Below, in pieces: positions 16,581-24,930 of a DNA stretch of 64,000 nt. A program made the position numbers and the translations under genes. The stretch's first letter is position 1, and every line of letters starts with the position of its first letter. Under the pieces are notes generated by a model, which did no database searches, was not told where the DNA came from, and was given only the letters and a program-made list of their open reading frames with translations. The stretch spans positions 42,548 to 106,547 of the forward strand of contig NZ_QXJP01000014.1 of the NCBI RefSeq assembly GCF_004115085.1, read 5' to 3'. The stretch comes from Longirhabdus pacifica (GTDB lineage Bacteria; Bacillota; Bacilli; Paenibacillales; DSM-105158).

Positions 16581-18900
16581 TATGATCCTCCGAATGCACT
16601 CTATTTCCGATCAGCGTGTAAGAAGGGTGTGACTCCTTCCCCTCATGTACGCACGTTGTGATCGCTTGTAATAATGCTTTTGCTTTGAGCAGCATTTCAT
16701 CAAATTCATTATCCACATCGGATAACATGACAATGGCTCCACCTACACCAATTGTAATACCCTGTTCATCTTGAATCATCGTACGAATAACGACGTTGAA
16801 ATCAGCGGAGCTATTCACCCCAAAATAACCGATAGAGCCTGAATAAATACCACGCGCTCTCTGCTCTAACTTTTCAATAATTTGCATACTTCTTATTTTC
16901 GGAGCACCTGTCATGGAGCCTGTAGGAAAAGCAGCTTTCACCACATCCATGGCCGACATGCCCTGCTTCAGTTGTCCACGGATAGTTGTCACTAACTGAT
17001 GCACTGTCTCAAAAGACTCAACAGCCATTAATTTCGGTACGTGTACACTTCCTACTTCACACACTTTATTTAAGTCATTACGCAACAAGTCCACGATCAT
17101 TAAATTTTCAGATCTGTCTTTTTCGCTTTGCTGTAACGTGTGCTTCCTTAATTCGTCTAGTGCTGGGTCACTACTGCGTGCGATGGTGCCTTTTATCGGC
17201 TTGGCCTCTACCTTCCCATCTGTATGCACTTTTACAAATCTCTCTGGCGAGGAACTTAGCACCTGGAATGTATCACAGTGGATATACGCCGCATACGGAG
17301 CTGGATTGATTTCACGTAAATGAAGATACAACTGCAGCGGGTCCAGTGTCATGTCGGTGCTTATTTCGTTCGTCAAATTAATTTCGTAAGAATGGCCGTC
17401 CTGCAAGTATTGTTTAATATCTTGAATTTGCTTTGTGTATTGGGCATACGATTGATCTAAGGTAAAGACGATGTCTTGCTCTACATCCTCTTGTACTTCA
17501 TGCTCTGCATCCTCTTGTACTGCATTTTGTCCTGCCTCATGCTTTGCACATTCTTCTTGTTTTGCATGTACTAAAAGAGGGTGCTTCGTGTTTAGCACTC
17601 CATTCCCATCTACTACGTCCTCGCGTTCCAGCTGTTGCAAACGGTGTAATGTATGGTTGATCCATGCTTGTGCTTGTTCGTCATTGTTTTTTTTGGTCAG
17701 GCATAGGAGCGCCATTTTATTTCTGGCGTGATCAAATGCAATCACTCGATCCGCAAATATAAATGCAGCATCCGGTTGATTGGCACGATAAGATGCTTCT
17801 CCTTCTCCTTCTGCTTTCATGTCATAACCAAAAAAACCAACGAATCCTGTGTTGAAATCGTAGGGATATTGCTGCAAACGAAAGTGTTTGTCCTGAATTT
17901 CTTCTTCCATGTAGTCATATATACTTTGTTCCCTTGTCACTTGTCCACTAGGAGTGTTCACGATAAGTTGCTTGCTGTGTACATCATATTGCACCCACTG
18001 ACTATGCGGCCCCCCGTAAGCGCCCATATAGGAAAAAGAACCGTGGGCACTACTGTCTAACCAGAAACTATAAGGCGTTTCACCGTACAACAAAGCAAAT
18101 ACGTGCGCTGGAGCATACATCATATCCACTTCTTTCACCATCACCTCATAGTGATTATTTTCTGGGGATGGCTGTTGTGCTGATGCTAACAGAGGCATGT
18201 CATGTTGCTTTTCTTGTTGTATATCCTGTTGTGCAGAACGGTAGTCGTTTGGTTGTCCATCACTGTGTTGTCTTAGCGGTACATCTTCACGCTCGCGCTG
18301 GTTGTCATCATACGTTTGACAAAGATGAAAAAAGTTCTCCATCATTTGTCTACCATATACGGTACATATGGACTCCGGATGAAATTGTACCCCCCATATC
18401 GGCTTAGACGTATGGGCAACGGCCATGACAATATCATCTTCAGACGTAGCAATCACTTCTAACGGCGGCACAACAGGTTGCTGTAACATTAAGGAGTGAT
18501 ACCTCACGATGTCCGCTGCTTGCGGAACGTTAGCAAATAAAGGGTGATGGTTGTGCATGCAGCGGCTAATTCGACCATGCATCACTTCCGGTGCATGCAC
18601 AACGGGCGTACCAAAAAAATGTCCAATACCTTGGTGTCCGAGGCACACCCCTAATATCGGAATATCCAGTTCAGCAATCACTCCCAGTCCTATACCAAAA
18701 TCGGAATCATCAGAAGGTGTCCCTGGACCTGGAGAAATAACGATACTGCGAATGTCTTCTCTCTCTATCAGTAATTGAAGTTCATTCACATCCATATCGT
18801 CATTGCGAATGACAACCGGTTCGACTTGCTGAATGTCTGCAATTAAATGATATAAATTAAACGTGTATGAGTCATAATTGTCTATTAATAATGTTTTCAC
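16573..18900 (-). CDS. pabB: Fused aminodeoxychorismate synthase PabA-PabB
   Basis: 775 residues. Residues 1-195 are a class I glutamine amidotransferase (SPGPGTPSD, nucleophile in LGVCLGHQG near Cys82, His-Glu in QFHPES near 172). A low-complexity Gln/Asp-rich linker follows, then the chorismate-binding component I domain. PIKGTIAR, with Lys in the PIKGT position, marks PabB rather than anthranilate synthase (PIAGT); AFPTGSMTGAPK and GSIGYFGVNSSADFNV are also typical. A second low-complexity insert rich in Glu, Gln, Ala and His (about residues 440-480) interrupts the component I domain and looks like an expanded short repeat in DNA. The reaction is chorismate plus glutamine to 4-amino-4-deoxychorismate. 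Confidence 0.92.
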   Translation of the reverse strand: MKTLLIDNYDSYTFNLYHLIADIQQVEPVVIRNDDMDVNELQLLIEREDIRSIVISPGPGTPSDDSDFGIGLGVIAELDIPILGVCLGHQGIGHFFGTPVVHAPEVMHGRISRCMHNHHPLFANVPQAADIVRYHSLMLQQPVVPPLEVIATSEDDIVMAVAHTSKPIWGVQFHPESICTVYGRQMMENFFHLCQTYDDNQREREDVPLRQHSDGQPNDYRSAQQDIQQEKQHDMPLLASAQQPSPENNHYEVMVKEVDMMYAPAHVFALLYGETPYSFWLDSSAHGSFSYMGAYGGPHSQWVQYDVHSKQLIVNTPSGQVTREQSIYDYMEEEIQDKHFRLQQYPYDFNTGFVGFFGYDMKAEGEGEASYRANQPDAAFIFADRVIAFDHARNKMALLCLTKKNNDEQAQAWINHTLHRLQQLEREDVVDGNGVLNTKHPLLVHAKQEECAKHEAGQNAVQEDAEHEVQEDVEQDIVFTLDQSYAQYTKQIQDIKQYLQDGHSYEINLTNEISTDMTLDPLQLYLHLREINPAPYAAYIHCDTFQVLSSSPERFVKVHTDGKVEAKPIKGTIARSSDPALDELRKHTLQQSEKDRSENLMIVDLLRNDLNKVCEVGSVHVPKLMAVESFETVHQLVTTIRGQLKQGMSAMDVVKAAFPTGSMTGAPKIRSMQIIEKLEQRARGIYSGSIGYFGVNSSADFNVVIRTMIQDEQGITIGVGGAIVMLSDVDNEFDEMLLKAKALLQAITTCVHEGKESHPSYTLIGNRVHSEDHNE

Positions 18901-18913
18901 GCTTTCTCACCTT

Positions 18914-19933
18914 TTACCATGTCTGCAAATTCATCAGTGGTTCCGCCTTCATATCTAGCGGGGTAAACTCTTTATTTTCCCATTTTAAAAACGCTGCTGC
19001 TCCAATCATTGCCGCATTGTCCGTACAATACTCCAGCGGCGGAATGATTAAGGATAATCCTTCTTTATCACACGCTTGCTGTAAAGCAGTCCGCAACCCT
19101 TTATTCGCTGCCACACCACCAGCAATACAGCATTGCTTCACCCCATAGTGTTTTGCTGCTCTGATCGTTTTCGTGACCAGTACATCGATAACAGAAGCTT
19201 GGAATCCATGCGCAATATGACTTGGGTCCACTTCTTCCCCTTTCATTTTCGCTTGATTCAGTACGTTCATTACGGCTGACTTTAGCCCGCTAAAACTAAA
19301 ATCGTAAGACGTTTTCTCTAACCATGCTCTTGGCAAATCAATACTATCATCCGCACCTTGAGCTAGTTTATCCACATGTGGACCACCTGGATAAGGTAAA
19401 GATAATGCTCGTGCTACTTTGTCATATGCTTCTCCGACAGCATCGTCTCTCGTCTGCCCGATGATCTCAAATGATCCTCTTTCTTTCACATACACAAGCT
19501 CCGTATGTCCACCAGATACGACCAGTGCAATCAGTGGATATTGAAAAGAAGTGACGAACTCATTGGCATAAATATGACCAGCAATATGATGGACACCGAT
19601 GAGTGGAAGGTTTAGAGCGAAAGCTAAACTTTTAGCTGCTACGATACCTACTAATAGTGAGCCAACTAATCCTGGGCCCTGTGTAACGGCAATAGCTGAA
19701 AGTTCATGGAAACCAATGCCGGACTGTCTCCTCGCTTCCTCCATCATCCATGTCATGCTCTCCACGTGTTTGCGAGAAGCAATTTCTGGTACCACTCCAC
19801 CAAATTTCTGATGTGTTTCAATTTGACTGGAAACGACGTTCGCTAGTACGTGCTTTCCATCTTCCACAATAGCAACTGAGGTTTCATCACAACTCGTTTC
19901 AATTGCCAGAATGCGTATTTTTTGTTTGTTCAA
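18914..19933 (-). CDS. tsaD: tRNA threonylcarbamoyladenosine synthase subunit TsaD
   Basis: 339 residues. ASKHA-fold ATPase: ILAIETSCDETSVAIV at the N-terminus, the metal-binding HHIAGH near residue 112, VSGGHTEL near 136, and GGVAANKGLR near 268. With TsaB and TsaE it transfers threonylcarbamoyl to A37 of ANN-decoding tRNAs in the cytoplasm. Its start overlaps the rimI end by 35 bases, the last of a tightly packed tsaE-tsaB-rimI-tsaD operon on the minus strand. Confidence 0.98.
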   Translation of the reverse strand: MNKQKIRILAIETSCDETSVAIVEDGKHVLANVVSSQIETHQKFGGVVPEIASRKHVESMTWMMEEARRQSGIGFHELSAIAVTQGPGLVGSLLVGIVAAKSLAFALNLPLIGVHHIAGHIYANEFVTSFQYPLIALVVSGGHTELVYVKERGSFEIIGQTRDDAVGEAYDKVARALSLPYPGGPHVDKLAQGADDSIDLPRAWLEKTSYDFSFSGLKSAVMNVLNQAKMKGEEVDPSHIAHGFQASVIDVLVTKTIRAAKHYGVKQCCIAGGVAANKGLRTALQQACDKEGLSLIIPPLEYCTDNAAMIGAAAFLKWENKEFTPLDMKAEPLMNLQTW

Positions 19934-20417
19934 TTTTCCTCACCGTTTCCTCATCTATTTCTAACCACATGATGATGGCATCTTCTTTATTATCGGAATA
20001 ATATCCTTTGCGAACACCACTATCCAAAAATCCTATTTTACGGTATAAAGCTTGTGCGGCATAGTTAGAAGCTCTAACTTCCAGCGTCGCTCTTTTGACA
20101 GCGTATACCATCGCCATCTCCAGTAAACGATACAGCATCACTTCCCCTAGTTTTTTTCCTCTATAGGAAGGATGAACAGCAATATTCGTAATATGAGCCT
20201 CGTCTACAATCATCCACGTGCCGGCATAACCGATGATTTCTTCATCGCGTAACATGACGATATAACGAGCAAAATGATTTTTAACAATTTCAGATTCGAA
20301 CGCTTCTCTGCTCCATGGATAATGATAGCATTGTTGTTCTAATGCATGCACTGCTGGGATGTCTTTGACTTCCATCATGCGAAACGAAATATCTTTAGCT
20401 TCTTTACTTTCGGTCAT
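19899..20417 (-). CDS. rimI: Ribosomal-protein-S18-alanine N-acetyltransferase RimI
   Basis: 172 residues. GNAT acetyltransferase: acetyl-CoA loop region NIAVHPSYRGKKLGEVML near residues 79-96, ATLEVRASNYAAQALYRKIGF near 115-135, and the C-terminal YY motif in GYYSDNKEDAIIM. Between tsaB and tsaD, as in many Firmicutes. Predicted to acetylate the N-terminus of S18; other substrates are possible for this family. Confidence 0.93.
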   Translation of the reverse strand: MTESKEAKDISFRMMEVKDIPAVHALEQQCYHYPWSREAFESEIVKNHFARYIVMLRDEEIIGYAGTWMIVDEAHITNIAVHPSYRGKKLGEVMLYRLLEMAMVYAVKRATLEVRASNYAAQALYRKIGFLDSGVRKGYYSDNKEDAIIMWLEIDEETVRKIEQTKNTHSGN

Positions 20418-20437
20418 TCATTATGCCTCTTTTCATT

Positions 20438-21226
20438 TCATGAATCTTTGTTGGACTGACTTGCTATCCACTTCGCTTCTGCTTCTGCCAGTTGTGCATA
20501 ATTAGGAGTAAAAGTGTGTAACTGCTCCACTTCTTTCCCTTCCTGACCAATCAAGGCAACATCCACTGCATCTAAGGTCGTCGCGTTAAAGTAAACCGCA
20601 ACATCATGTGCTGCACATGTCGTTTGAAAATCCTGCAACAACGGTTCAAAGAGAGCTGTATCCCCTACAAAATAAATAGCGGATGGCAACGATGCATCAC
20701 CATCATCCTGTTGTTCACGTAGAACAATTAGTTTTTCATTCAATTGTTGCAGCCATTCTTGAAGATTCATCACACCATCTTCCACATATAAAGGATGTAA
20801 AAATGAGTGCTGATATAGTGATGTGTAGACTCTTCCTCTTCGCGCATCCATTAAAGGGACGATCCAATCTTGCTCTTCCTTCAAGTTATCAAACGATCTC
20901 ACTGCACCTCTTGCTAAAGAAGCTAAGCTGGAAACGCCAATCAATGGGATCTGCTTGCTCCATGCCAATGTTTTGGCTACAGTGACGGCAATCCTTACCC
21001 CTGTGTAAGAGCCGGGACCTTGTCCAACGATAATGCCATCGATATCTTCTAATGTGAGATCACATGCTTGAAGCTGCTCTTGTATTTGTGGTACTAATCG
21101 GATAGAGTGGTTCCGCTCGGCTTTGGTTTGCTCTGAAGATAACACTTCGTTCTCCCTAAGCACAGCTACCGTTAAAGAAGATGTGGAACAGTCTAGTGCT
21201 AACCATGTTTTCTGTTTATGCTTCAT
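20438..21226 (-). CDS. tsaB: tRNA threonylcarbamoyladenosine complex subunit TsaB
   Basis: 262 residues. Inactive paralogue of TsaD: LALDCSTSSLTVAVL at the start, GQGPGSYTGVRIAVTVAKTLA near residues 70-90, and MDARRGRVYTSLY near 127. It is the scaffold of the TsaBDE complex. It overlaps the tsaE end by 11 bases. It is slightly longer than usual because of an acidic stretch (REQQDDGDASLPSA) in the middle. Confidence 0.96.
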   Translation of the reverse strand: MKHKQKTWLALDCSTSSLTVAVLRENEVLSSEQTKAERNHSIRLVPQIQEQLQACDLTLEDIDGIIVGQGPGSYTGVRIAVTVAKTLAWSKQIPLIGVSSLASLARGAVRSFDNLKEEQDWIVPLMDARRGRVYTSLYQHSFLHPLYVEDGVMNLQEWLQQLNEKLIVLREQQDDGDASLPSAIYFVGDTALFEPLLQDFQTTCAAHDVAVYFNATTLDAVDVALIGQEGKEVEQLHTFTPNYAQLAEAEAKWIASQSNKDS

Positions 21227-21707
21227 CTTCTTCTACAGCTCCTAATTGTTTTAATTGTTCACCTATATGTACAAATGCACTACCTGTAGTGGTAATGTCA
21301 ATTTTTCTTTGCTGTTCATCTAAAACGTGAATGTACAGTGATAATCTATCAGCAGGTAACAGTTCCTGAATGACACTAGCCCATTCGATCAAACAAACTC
21401 CACTGCCAAAAAAATAATCGTCCAATCCTAGTTCGTCTGCTTCATCCAATGTCATACGGTACATGTCCATATGATACAAAAACATCTGCTGACCTTCATA
21501 TTCTTTTATTATCGTAAATGTGGGACTATTGACGACTGCTTTCACACCTAACCCTTGAGCAAGAGCCTTAGAAAATGTCGTTTTTCCCGCACCTAAATCT
21601 CCATCCAATGTGACGACCATTCCTGCTAGCATATAGTTAGACAGGAGAAGCGCCAACTCATTTGTATCTTCTACTCTTTTCGATATCATGCTATATTTTT
21701 TCATCAT
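21216..21707 (-). CDS. tsaE: tRNA threonylcarbamoyladenosine complex ATPase TsaE
   Basis: 163 residues from the ATG at 21707; TTG (21722), GTG (21719) and ATG (21704) are alternatives and no strong ribosome site settles it. Walker A GDLGAGKTTFSKAL, then NSPTFTIIKEYEG and the HMDMYR Walker-B-like region, and LIEWA near the C-terminus are family hallmarks. TsaE hydrolyses ATP to reset the TsaB-TsaD complex. First gene of the operon. Confidence 0.95.
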   Translation of the reverse strand: MMKKYSMISKRVEDTNELALLLSNYMLAGMVVTLDGDLGAGKTTFSKALAQGLGVKAVVNSPTFTIIKEYEGQQMFLYHMDMYRMTLDEADELGLDDYFFGSGVCLIEWASVIQELLPADRLSLYIHVLDEQQRKIDITTTGSAFVHIGEQLKQLGAVEEDEA

Positions 21708-21786
21708 GTCATTCCACACCAATCTTGCAATATACTTTTACTTCATCCATTATAGCCATCGTGCTCATCTGAGCGCAACTGTAGGA

Positions 21787-21819
21787 ATAAAAAAAAGTCC
21801 CGAATGACTCGAGACTTTT
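21787..21819 (-). terminator. Terminator after sspH
   Basis: On the minus strand the stem AAAAGTC...GGACTTTT, with the palindromic TCGAGTCATTCGG between, runs into eight T residues. It starts 7 bases after the sspH stop. Confidence 0.75.
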
Positions 21820-21825
21820 GCAGCG

Positions 21826-22005
21826 TTAATGTTCCTTTAGTAAATCGGTTGACACTGTCTTTTTGTCCGATGGATCTTCTTTCATATGAATCGATGCCGT
21901 CCTTGTGCTTAAATCCACATCATCGATCCAAATGGAGTGACTACCGAACATCACTTCAATTTTTTTGCTCGATTCTAGTATTTCTTTGCAACGTTCTGCT
22001 TCCAT
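21826..22005 (-). CDS. sspH: Small acid-soluble spore protein, H type
   Basis: 59 residues. AAGGAGGA lies about ten bases upstream of the ATG. The sequence MEAERCKEILESS, then FGSHSIWIDDVDLSTRTASI and a short acidic tail, follows the SASP-H pattern (B. subtilis SspH begins with a related xxRAKEIIES helix followed by a G-x-x-I-x-I-x-x-V strand pair). H-type SASPs are minor spore-core proteins made in the forespore. It follows a 64-residue gene by 17 bases and has its own terminator; both lie upstream of and divergent from ku, another spore-linked gene. Confidence 0.85.
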   Translation of the reverse strand: MEAERCKEILESSKKIEVMFGSHSIWIDDVDLSTRTASIHMKEDPSDKKTVSTDLLKEH

Positions 22006-22022
22006 GTCGTATTCCGTCCTCC

Positions 22023-22217
22023 TTAATCGCTCTTCGTAGTATAAGATTGATTAATTTGATCTAAAATCGATTCTTCCTCTTGCATGGAATTTGTGGTCGT
22101 CTCCTCCACTTTTCCATTATGCTCCGTGACATTTCCACCACCGAGACCTTCATTTACCATACGATCAATGTCCATGAAGGCTTCTTCTCTTTTATCGATG
22201 TCATCATTTTTTTGCAC
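22023..22217 (-). CDS. Small acidic protein of unknown function, upstream of sspH
   Basis: 64 residues starting at GTG, with TAGGAGG eight bases upstream, which supports a real gene. Very hydrophilic, Glu/Asp/Asn-rich, no membrane segment or cysteine, probably disordered. It sits directly before sspH in the same direction, so it may be coexpressed in the forespore. I recognise no family. Confidence 0.65.
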   Translation of the reverse strand: MQKNDDIDKREEAFMDIDRMVNEGLGGGNVTEHNGKVEETTTNSMQEEESILDQINQSYTTKSD

Positions 22218-22346
22218 TAATCTAGCCTCCTAACCGTCATCCATTTTTACTTTTCCCCACTATGGTTTATATTAATCAAATTTGTGCATACGGGTGCTAT
22301 ATAATTGCATATCCTGTTAACATCAACATTTTCAAGGAGGGTAATT

Positions 22347-23174
22347 ATGCATACCGTTTGGAAGGGCGCCGTTAGTTTTGGCCTGGTTAACGTTCCCGTG
22401 CGCATGTTCTCCGCTACCGAAGATAAATCGATACCACTTCGATACATTCATGAACAATGCGGAACGCCACTGTCCTATGTAAGAAGATGTAAACATTGCG
22501 AAGAAGATGTGGAATGGGAGGAAATTACGAAAGGATACGAATATCAGAAAGGTCACTTCGTCAAGATACAAAAAGAAGAATTAGAGCAGCTTGCGGAACA
22601 AGCATCAAAAGAAATTAAAATACTTGCCTTTGTTGATTTACATGAAATTGATCCGATTTATTTTCAAAAAACATACTATTTATCGCCACAAGAAACAAGT
22701 GCCAATGCATATAATTTGTTGCTAGAATCACTACGCACAACTGGGAAAATAGGCATCGCCAACGTATCGATAAGATCTAAAAGCTCTTTAGCCGCTATTC
22801 GCGTTATTGATGGTTGCCTCGCGATGGAAACGATATTTTACCCAGATGAAATTAGAGCCGTGAATCAAGTTCCTCATTTACCTGAAAAAAGAGACGTCAA
22901 GGAAAATGAGCTGCAAATGGCTCAAATGTTAATACAGCAACTATCTACTAGCTTTGATCCAAGTCAATATGAAGACGAGTACCGGATAAAAATGCAGGAT
23001 CTAATACAGAAAAAAATTGCCGGAGAAGAAATTACAACGGTTCCAGAACAGCCTAAAACGAATGTCATTGATCTGATGAGCGCACTGCAAGCAAGCCTCG
23101 AAGCCGTCCAACAACCTGAACCAAAACAAAATCAGAAAGACACTCCTACACCGACGAAAAAAGAGAGTGTATAG
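22347..23174 (+). CDS. ku: Non-homologous end-joining protein Ku
   Basis: 275 residues from the ATG at 22347 (AAGGAGGG six bases upstream; an earlier in-frame ATG at 22305 lacks a site and adds an atypical tail). Begins MHTVWKGAVSFGLVNVPVRM, the bacterial Ku start, followed by the YIHEQCGTPLSY region and zinc-like cysteines (CGTP, RCKHC). C-terminal residues from about 245 are Gln/Pro/Lys-rich. Ku binds DNA ends and recruits LigD for spore or stationary-phase double-strand break repair. Followed directly by the ligase gene. Confidence 0.95.
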   Translation: MHTVWKGAVSFGLVNVPVRMFSATEDKSIPLRYIHEQCGTPLSYVRRCKHCEEDVEWEEITKGYEYQKGHFVKIQKEELEQLAEQASKEIKILAFVDLHEIDPIYFQKTYYLSPQETSANAYNLLLESLRTTGKIGIANVSIRSKSSLAAIRVIDGCLAMETIFYPDEIRAVNQVPHLPEKRDVKENELQMAQMLIQQLSTSFDPSQYEDEYRIKMQDLIQKKIAGEEITTVPEQPKTNVIDLMSALQASLEAVQQPEPKQNQKDTPTPTKKESV

Positions 23175-23179
23175 CGTTC

Positions 23180-24031
23180 ATGTTGACTTTACCAATCACA
23201 CCGATGTCACCTATACGTACTCAGGAAATGAAGCAGGGGCAAGATTGGATTTACCAAATCAAATGGGATGGTGTGCGTATCATAACCCATATCAAAGATG
23301 GGAAAGTACGTTTATACTCCAAAAATGGATTGCCTAAAGAAACCGTTTATCCTGAAATGGCGGACGTTTTTGCAAATGTAAAAGGAGAATTTATTTGCGA
23401 TGGGGAGATGATTGTCTTCAACGATCAAACACAAAAACCTGATTTCTCTGCAATCCTACAGCGAGAAAAAAGCAAAAAAATTTCAAATGCATCGCCTAGT
23501 GTCACCTATGTGTTATTTGATTTGTTGATGATGGAAGGAAAAGACATAACTAAGCTCCCTTTCTCACAGAGGCATGAACATTTACAAGCAAGCTTTCCGC
23601 ATAAAACTTCACAGTGCTTTATAACCGATGTATTTACAGATGGAGAAGCGCTCTGGCAGTGGGTGGAAACACATGGATGGGAAGGCGTCATATGCAAAAA
23701 AAGCGGTAGTCCGTATATCGAAGGCAAGCGGCATACCGCTTGGTATAAGAAGAAAAGAGTGATTACCCTTTCTGTCCATCTCACTGCTGTAGAAGTCAGA
23801 GGCGGTGTGATAAAAAGTTTGCAAATGGAGTACGATGGACAACCTATCGGTCATGTTTCCATTGGTTTGAATGGCAGTATGCGAGAAGCTATAAAACAAC
23901 ATATCGGTGAAGTGGTAACCGGTAAGGTGCTGTTGCAACCGCCAATCTCTGCTGTTGTTCAAGGCCTGGAATTTACGCCTAACGGTTCCCTTAGACATCC
24001 GCAAATCACATCATGGGGAGGATACAAATGA
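23180..24031 (+). CDS. ligD: ATP-dependent DNA ligase domain protein (LigD ligase part)
   Basis: 283 residues. Nucleotidyl-transferase motif I IKWDGVR near residue 29 holds the adenylated Lys; GEFICDGEMIVF is motif III, WEGVICKK motif IV, and TAWYKKKR motif V. An OB-fold follows (about 195-283). No polymerase or phosphoesterase domain is present: the B. subtilis protein LigD (about 611 residues) carries ligase and polymerase in one chain, whereas here they are separate. It starts 5 bases after ku and overlaps the polymerase gene by 4 bases (ATGA). Confidence 0.92.
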   Translation: MLTLPITPMSPIRTQEMKQGQDWIYQIKWDGVRIITHIKDGKVRLYSKNGLPKETVYPEMADVFANVKGEFICDGEMIVFNDQTQKPDFSAILQREKSKKISNASPSVTYVLFDLLMMEGKDITKLPFSQRHEHLQASFPHKTSQCFITDVFTDGEALWQWVETHGWEGVICKKSGSPYIEGKRHTAWYKKKRVITLSVHLTAVEVRGGVIKSLQMEYDGQPIGHVSIGLNGSMREAIKQHIGEVVTGKVLLQPPISAVVQGLEFTPNGSLRHPQITSWGGYK

Positions 24032-24909
24032 CGACCGAAACAATGATGATCGGCGATATTACATTGTCACTTACTAATCCTGACAAGATGTTATGGCCAG
24101 AGGTTGGCATTACTAAGCGAAAGTATTTGCATCAATTAATGCTGCTTTCTCCTTATTTAATTTCGCATTGCGAACAACATTTTTTAACCACCATACGTTA
24201 TCCGCATGGTGTACATGGCGATTTCTTTTATCAGAAAAACTGTCCGTCAACGAAACCTGCATTTGTAACCACAGCAAATTGGCACGATCATCAATATATT
24301 GTGTTGAAAGACTTAGCAACGTTACTATGGCTCGGTAACTTGGCGTGCTTAGAATTTCACATTTCCTTTCAACCCATTCACGATGCAAAACCATCTGTGT
24401 GGATCATGGATTTAGACCCAACTCATCCAGATGGTCCAAACATATTTGAAGCAGCCAGCTATATAGAGGAGGTGTTGAGCAAACTAAACATCGAATCTAT
24501 CGCAAAAACATCTGGGGCAACAGGAATTCAGATTATGATCCCTATTGAACCGGAATACACATTTGACCAACTAAGAAAACTAGGAGAATTTCTTGCACAT
24601 TATTTCGTAGAAAAACATCCTGATCTATTTACAATAGAACGTTTAATTAAAAATAGAGGAAAAAAAATATATGTTGATTATTTACAATATTGGAGTGGAA
24701 AAAGCATCGCGGCACCGTATACTCCAAGAGCAAACCGTTTCGCAGCTGTTTCCACTCCACTGACTTGGGAAGAAGTAAAGAGAATTCCCAACATTCATGA
24801 TTATCATTTACTTTCTCTCCCCCAGCGGCTTCTCACCACCGGGGATCTATTACAAAACTTACCTAAGCAGTCATTAAAAGATATTTTGATGTTTATAGAA
24901 CAAAACTAA
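24028..24909 (+). CDS. ligD: LigD-type polymerase/primase domain protein (separate gene)
   Basis: 293 residues from the ATG at 24028, preceded by GGGGAGGA; the ATG overlaps the ligase stop as ATGA, indicating translational coupling. AEP primase fold: LTNPDKMLWPEVGITKRKYL at the start, WIMDLDP with the catalytic Asp pair near residue 130, SGATGIQI near 164, and RIKNRGKK-type KNRGKKIYVDYLQ near 210, then RANRFAAVSTPLTWEEV. Adds nucleotides at broken ends during NHEJ. The 3' partner of the split LigD. Confidence 0.92.
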   Translation: MTTETMMIGDITLSLTNPDKMLWPEVGITKRKYLHQLMLLSPYLISHCEQHFLTTIRYPHGVHGDFFYQKNCPSTKPAFVTTANWHDHQYIVLKDLATLLWLGNLACLEFHISFQPIHDAKPSVWIMDLDPTHPDGPNIFEAASYIEEVLSKLNIESIAKTSGATGIQIMIPIEPEYTFDQLRKLGEFLAHYFVEKHPDLFTIERLIKNRGKKIYVDYLQYWSGKSIAAPYTPRANRFAAVSTPLTWEEVKRIPNIHDYHLLSLPQRLLTTGDLLQNLPKQSLKDILMFIEQN

Positions 24910-24930
24910 TCAAACCTAATTGGTAACGTG

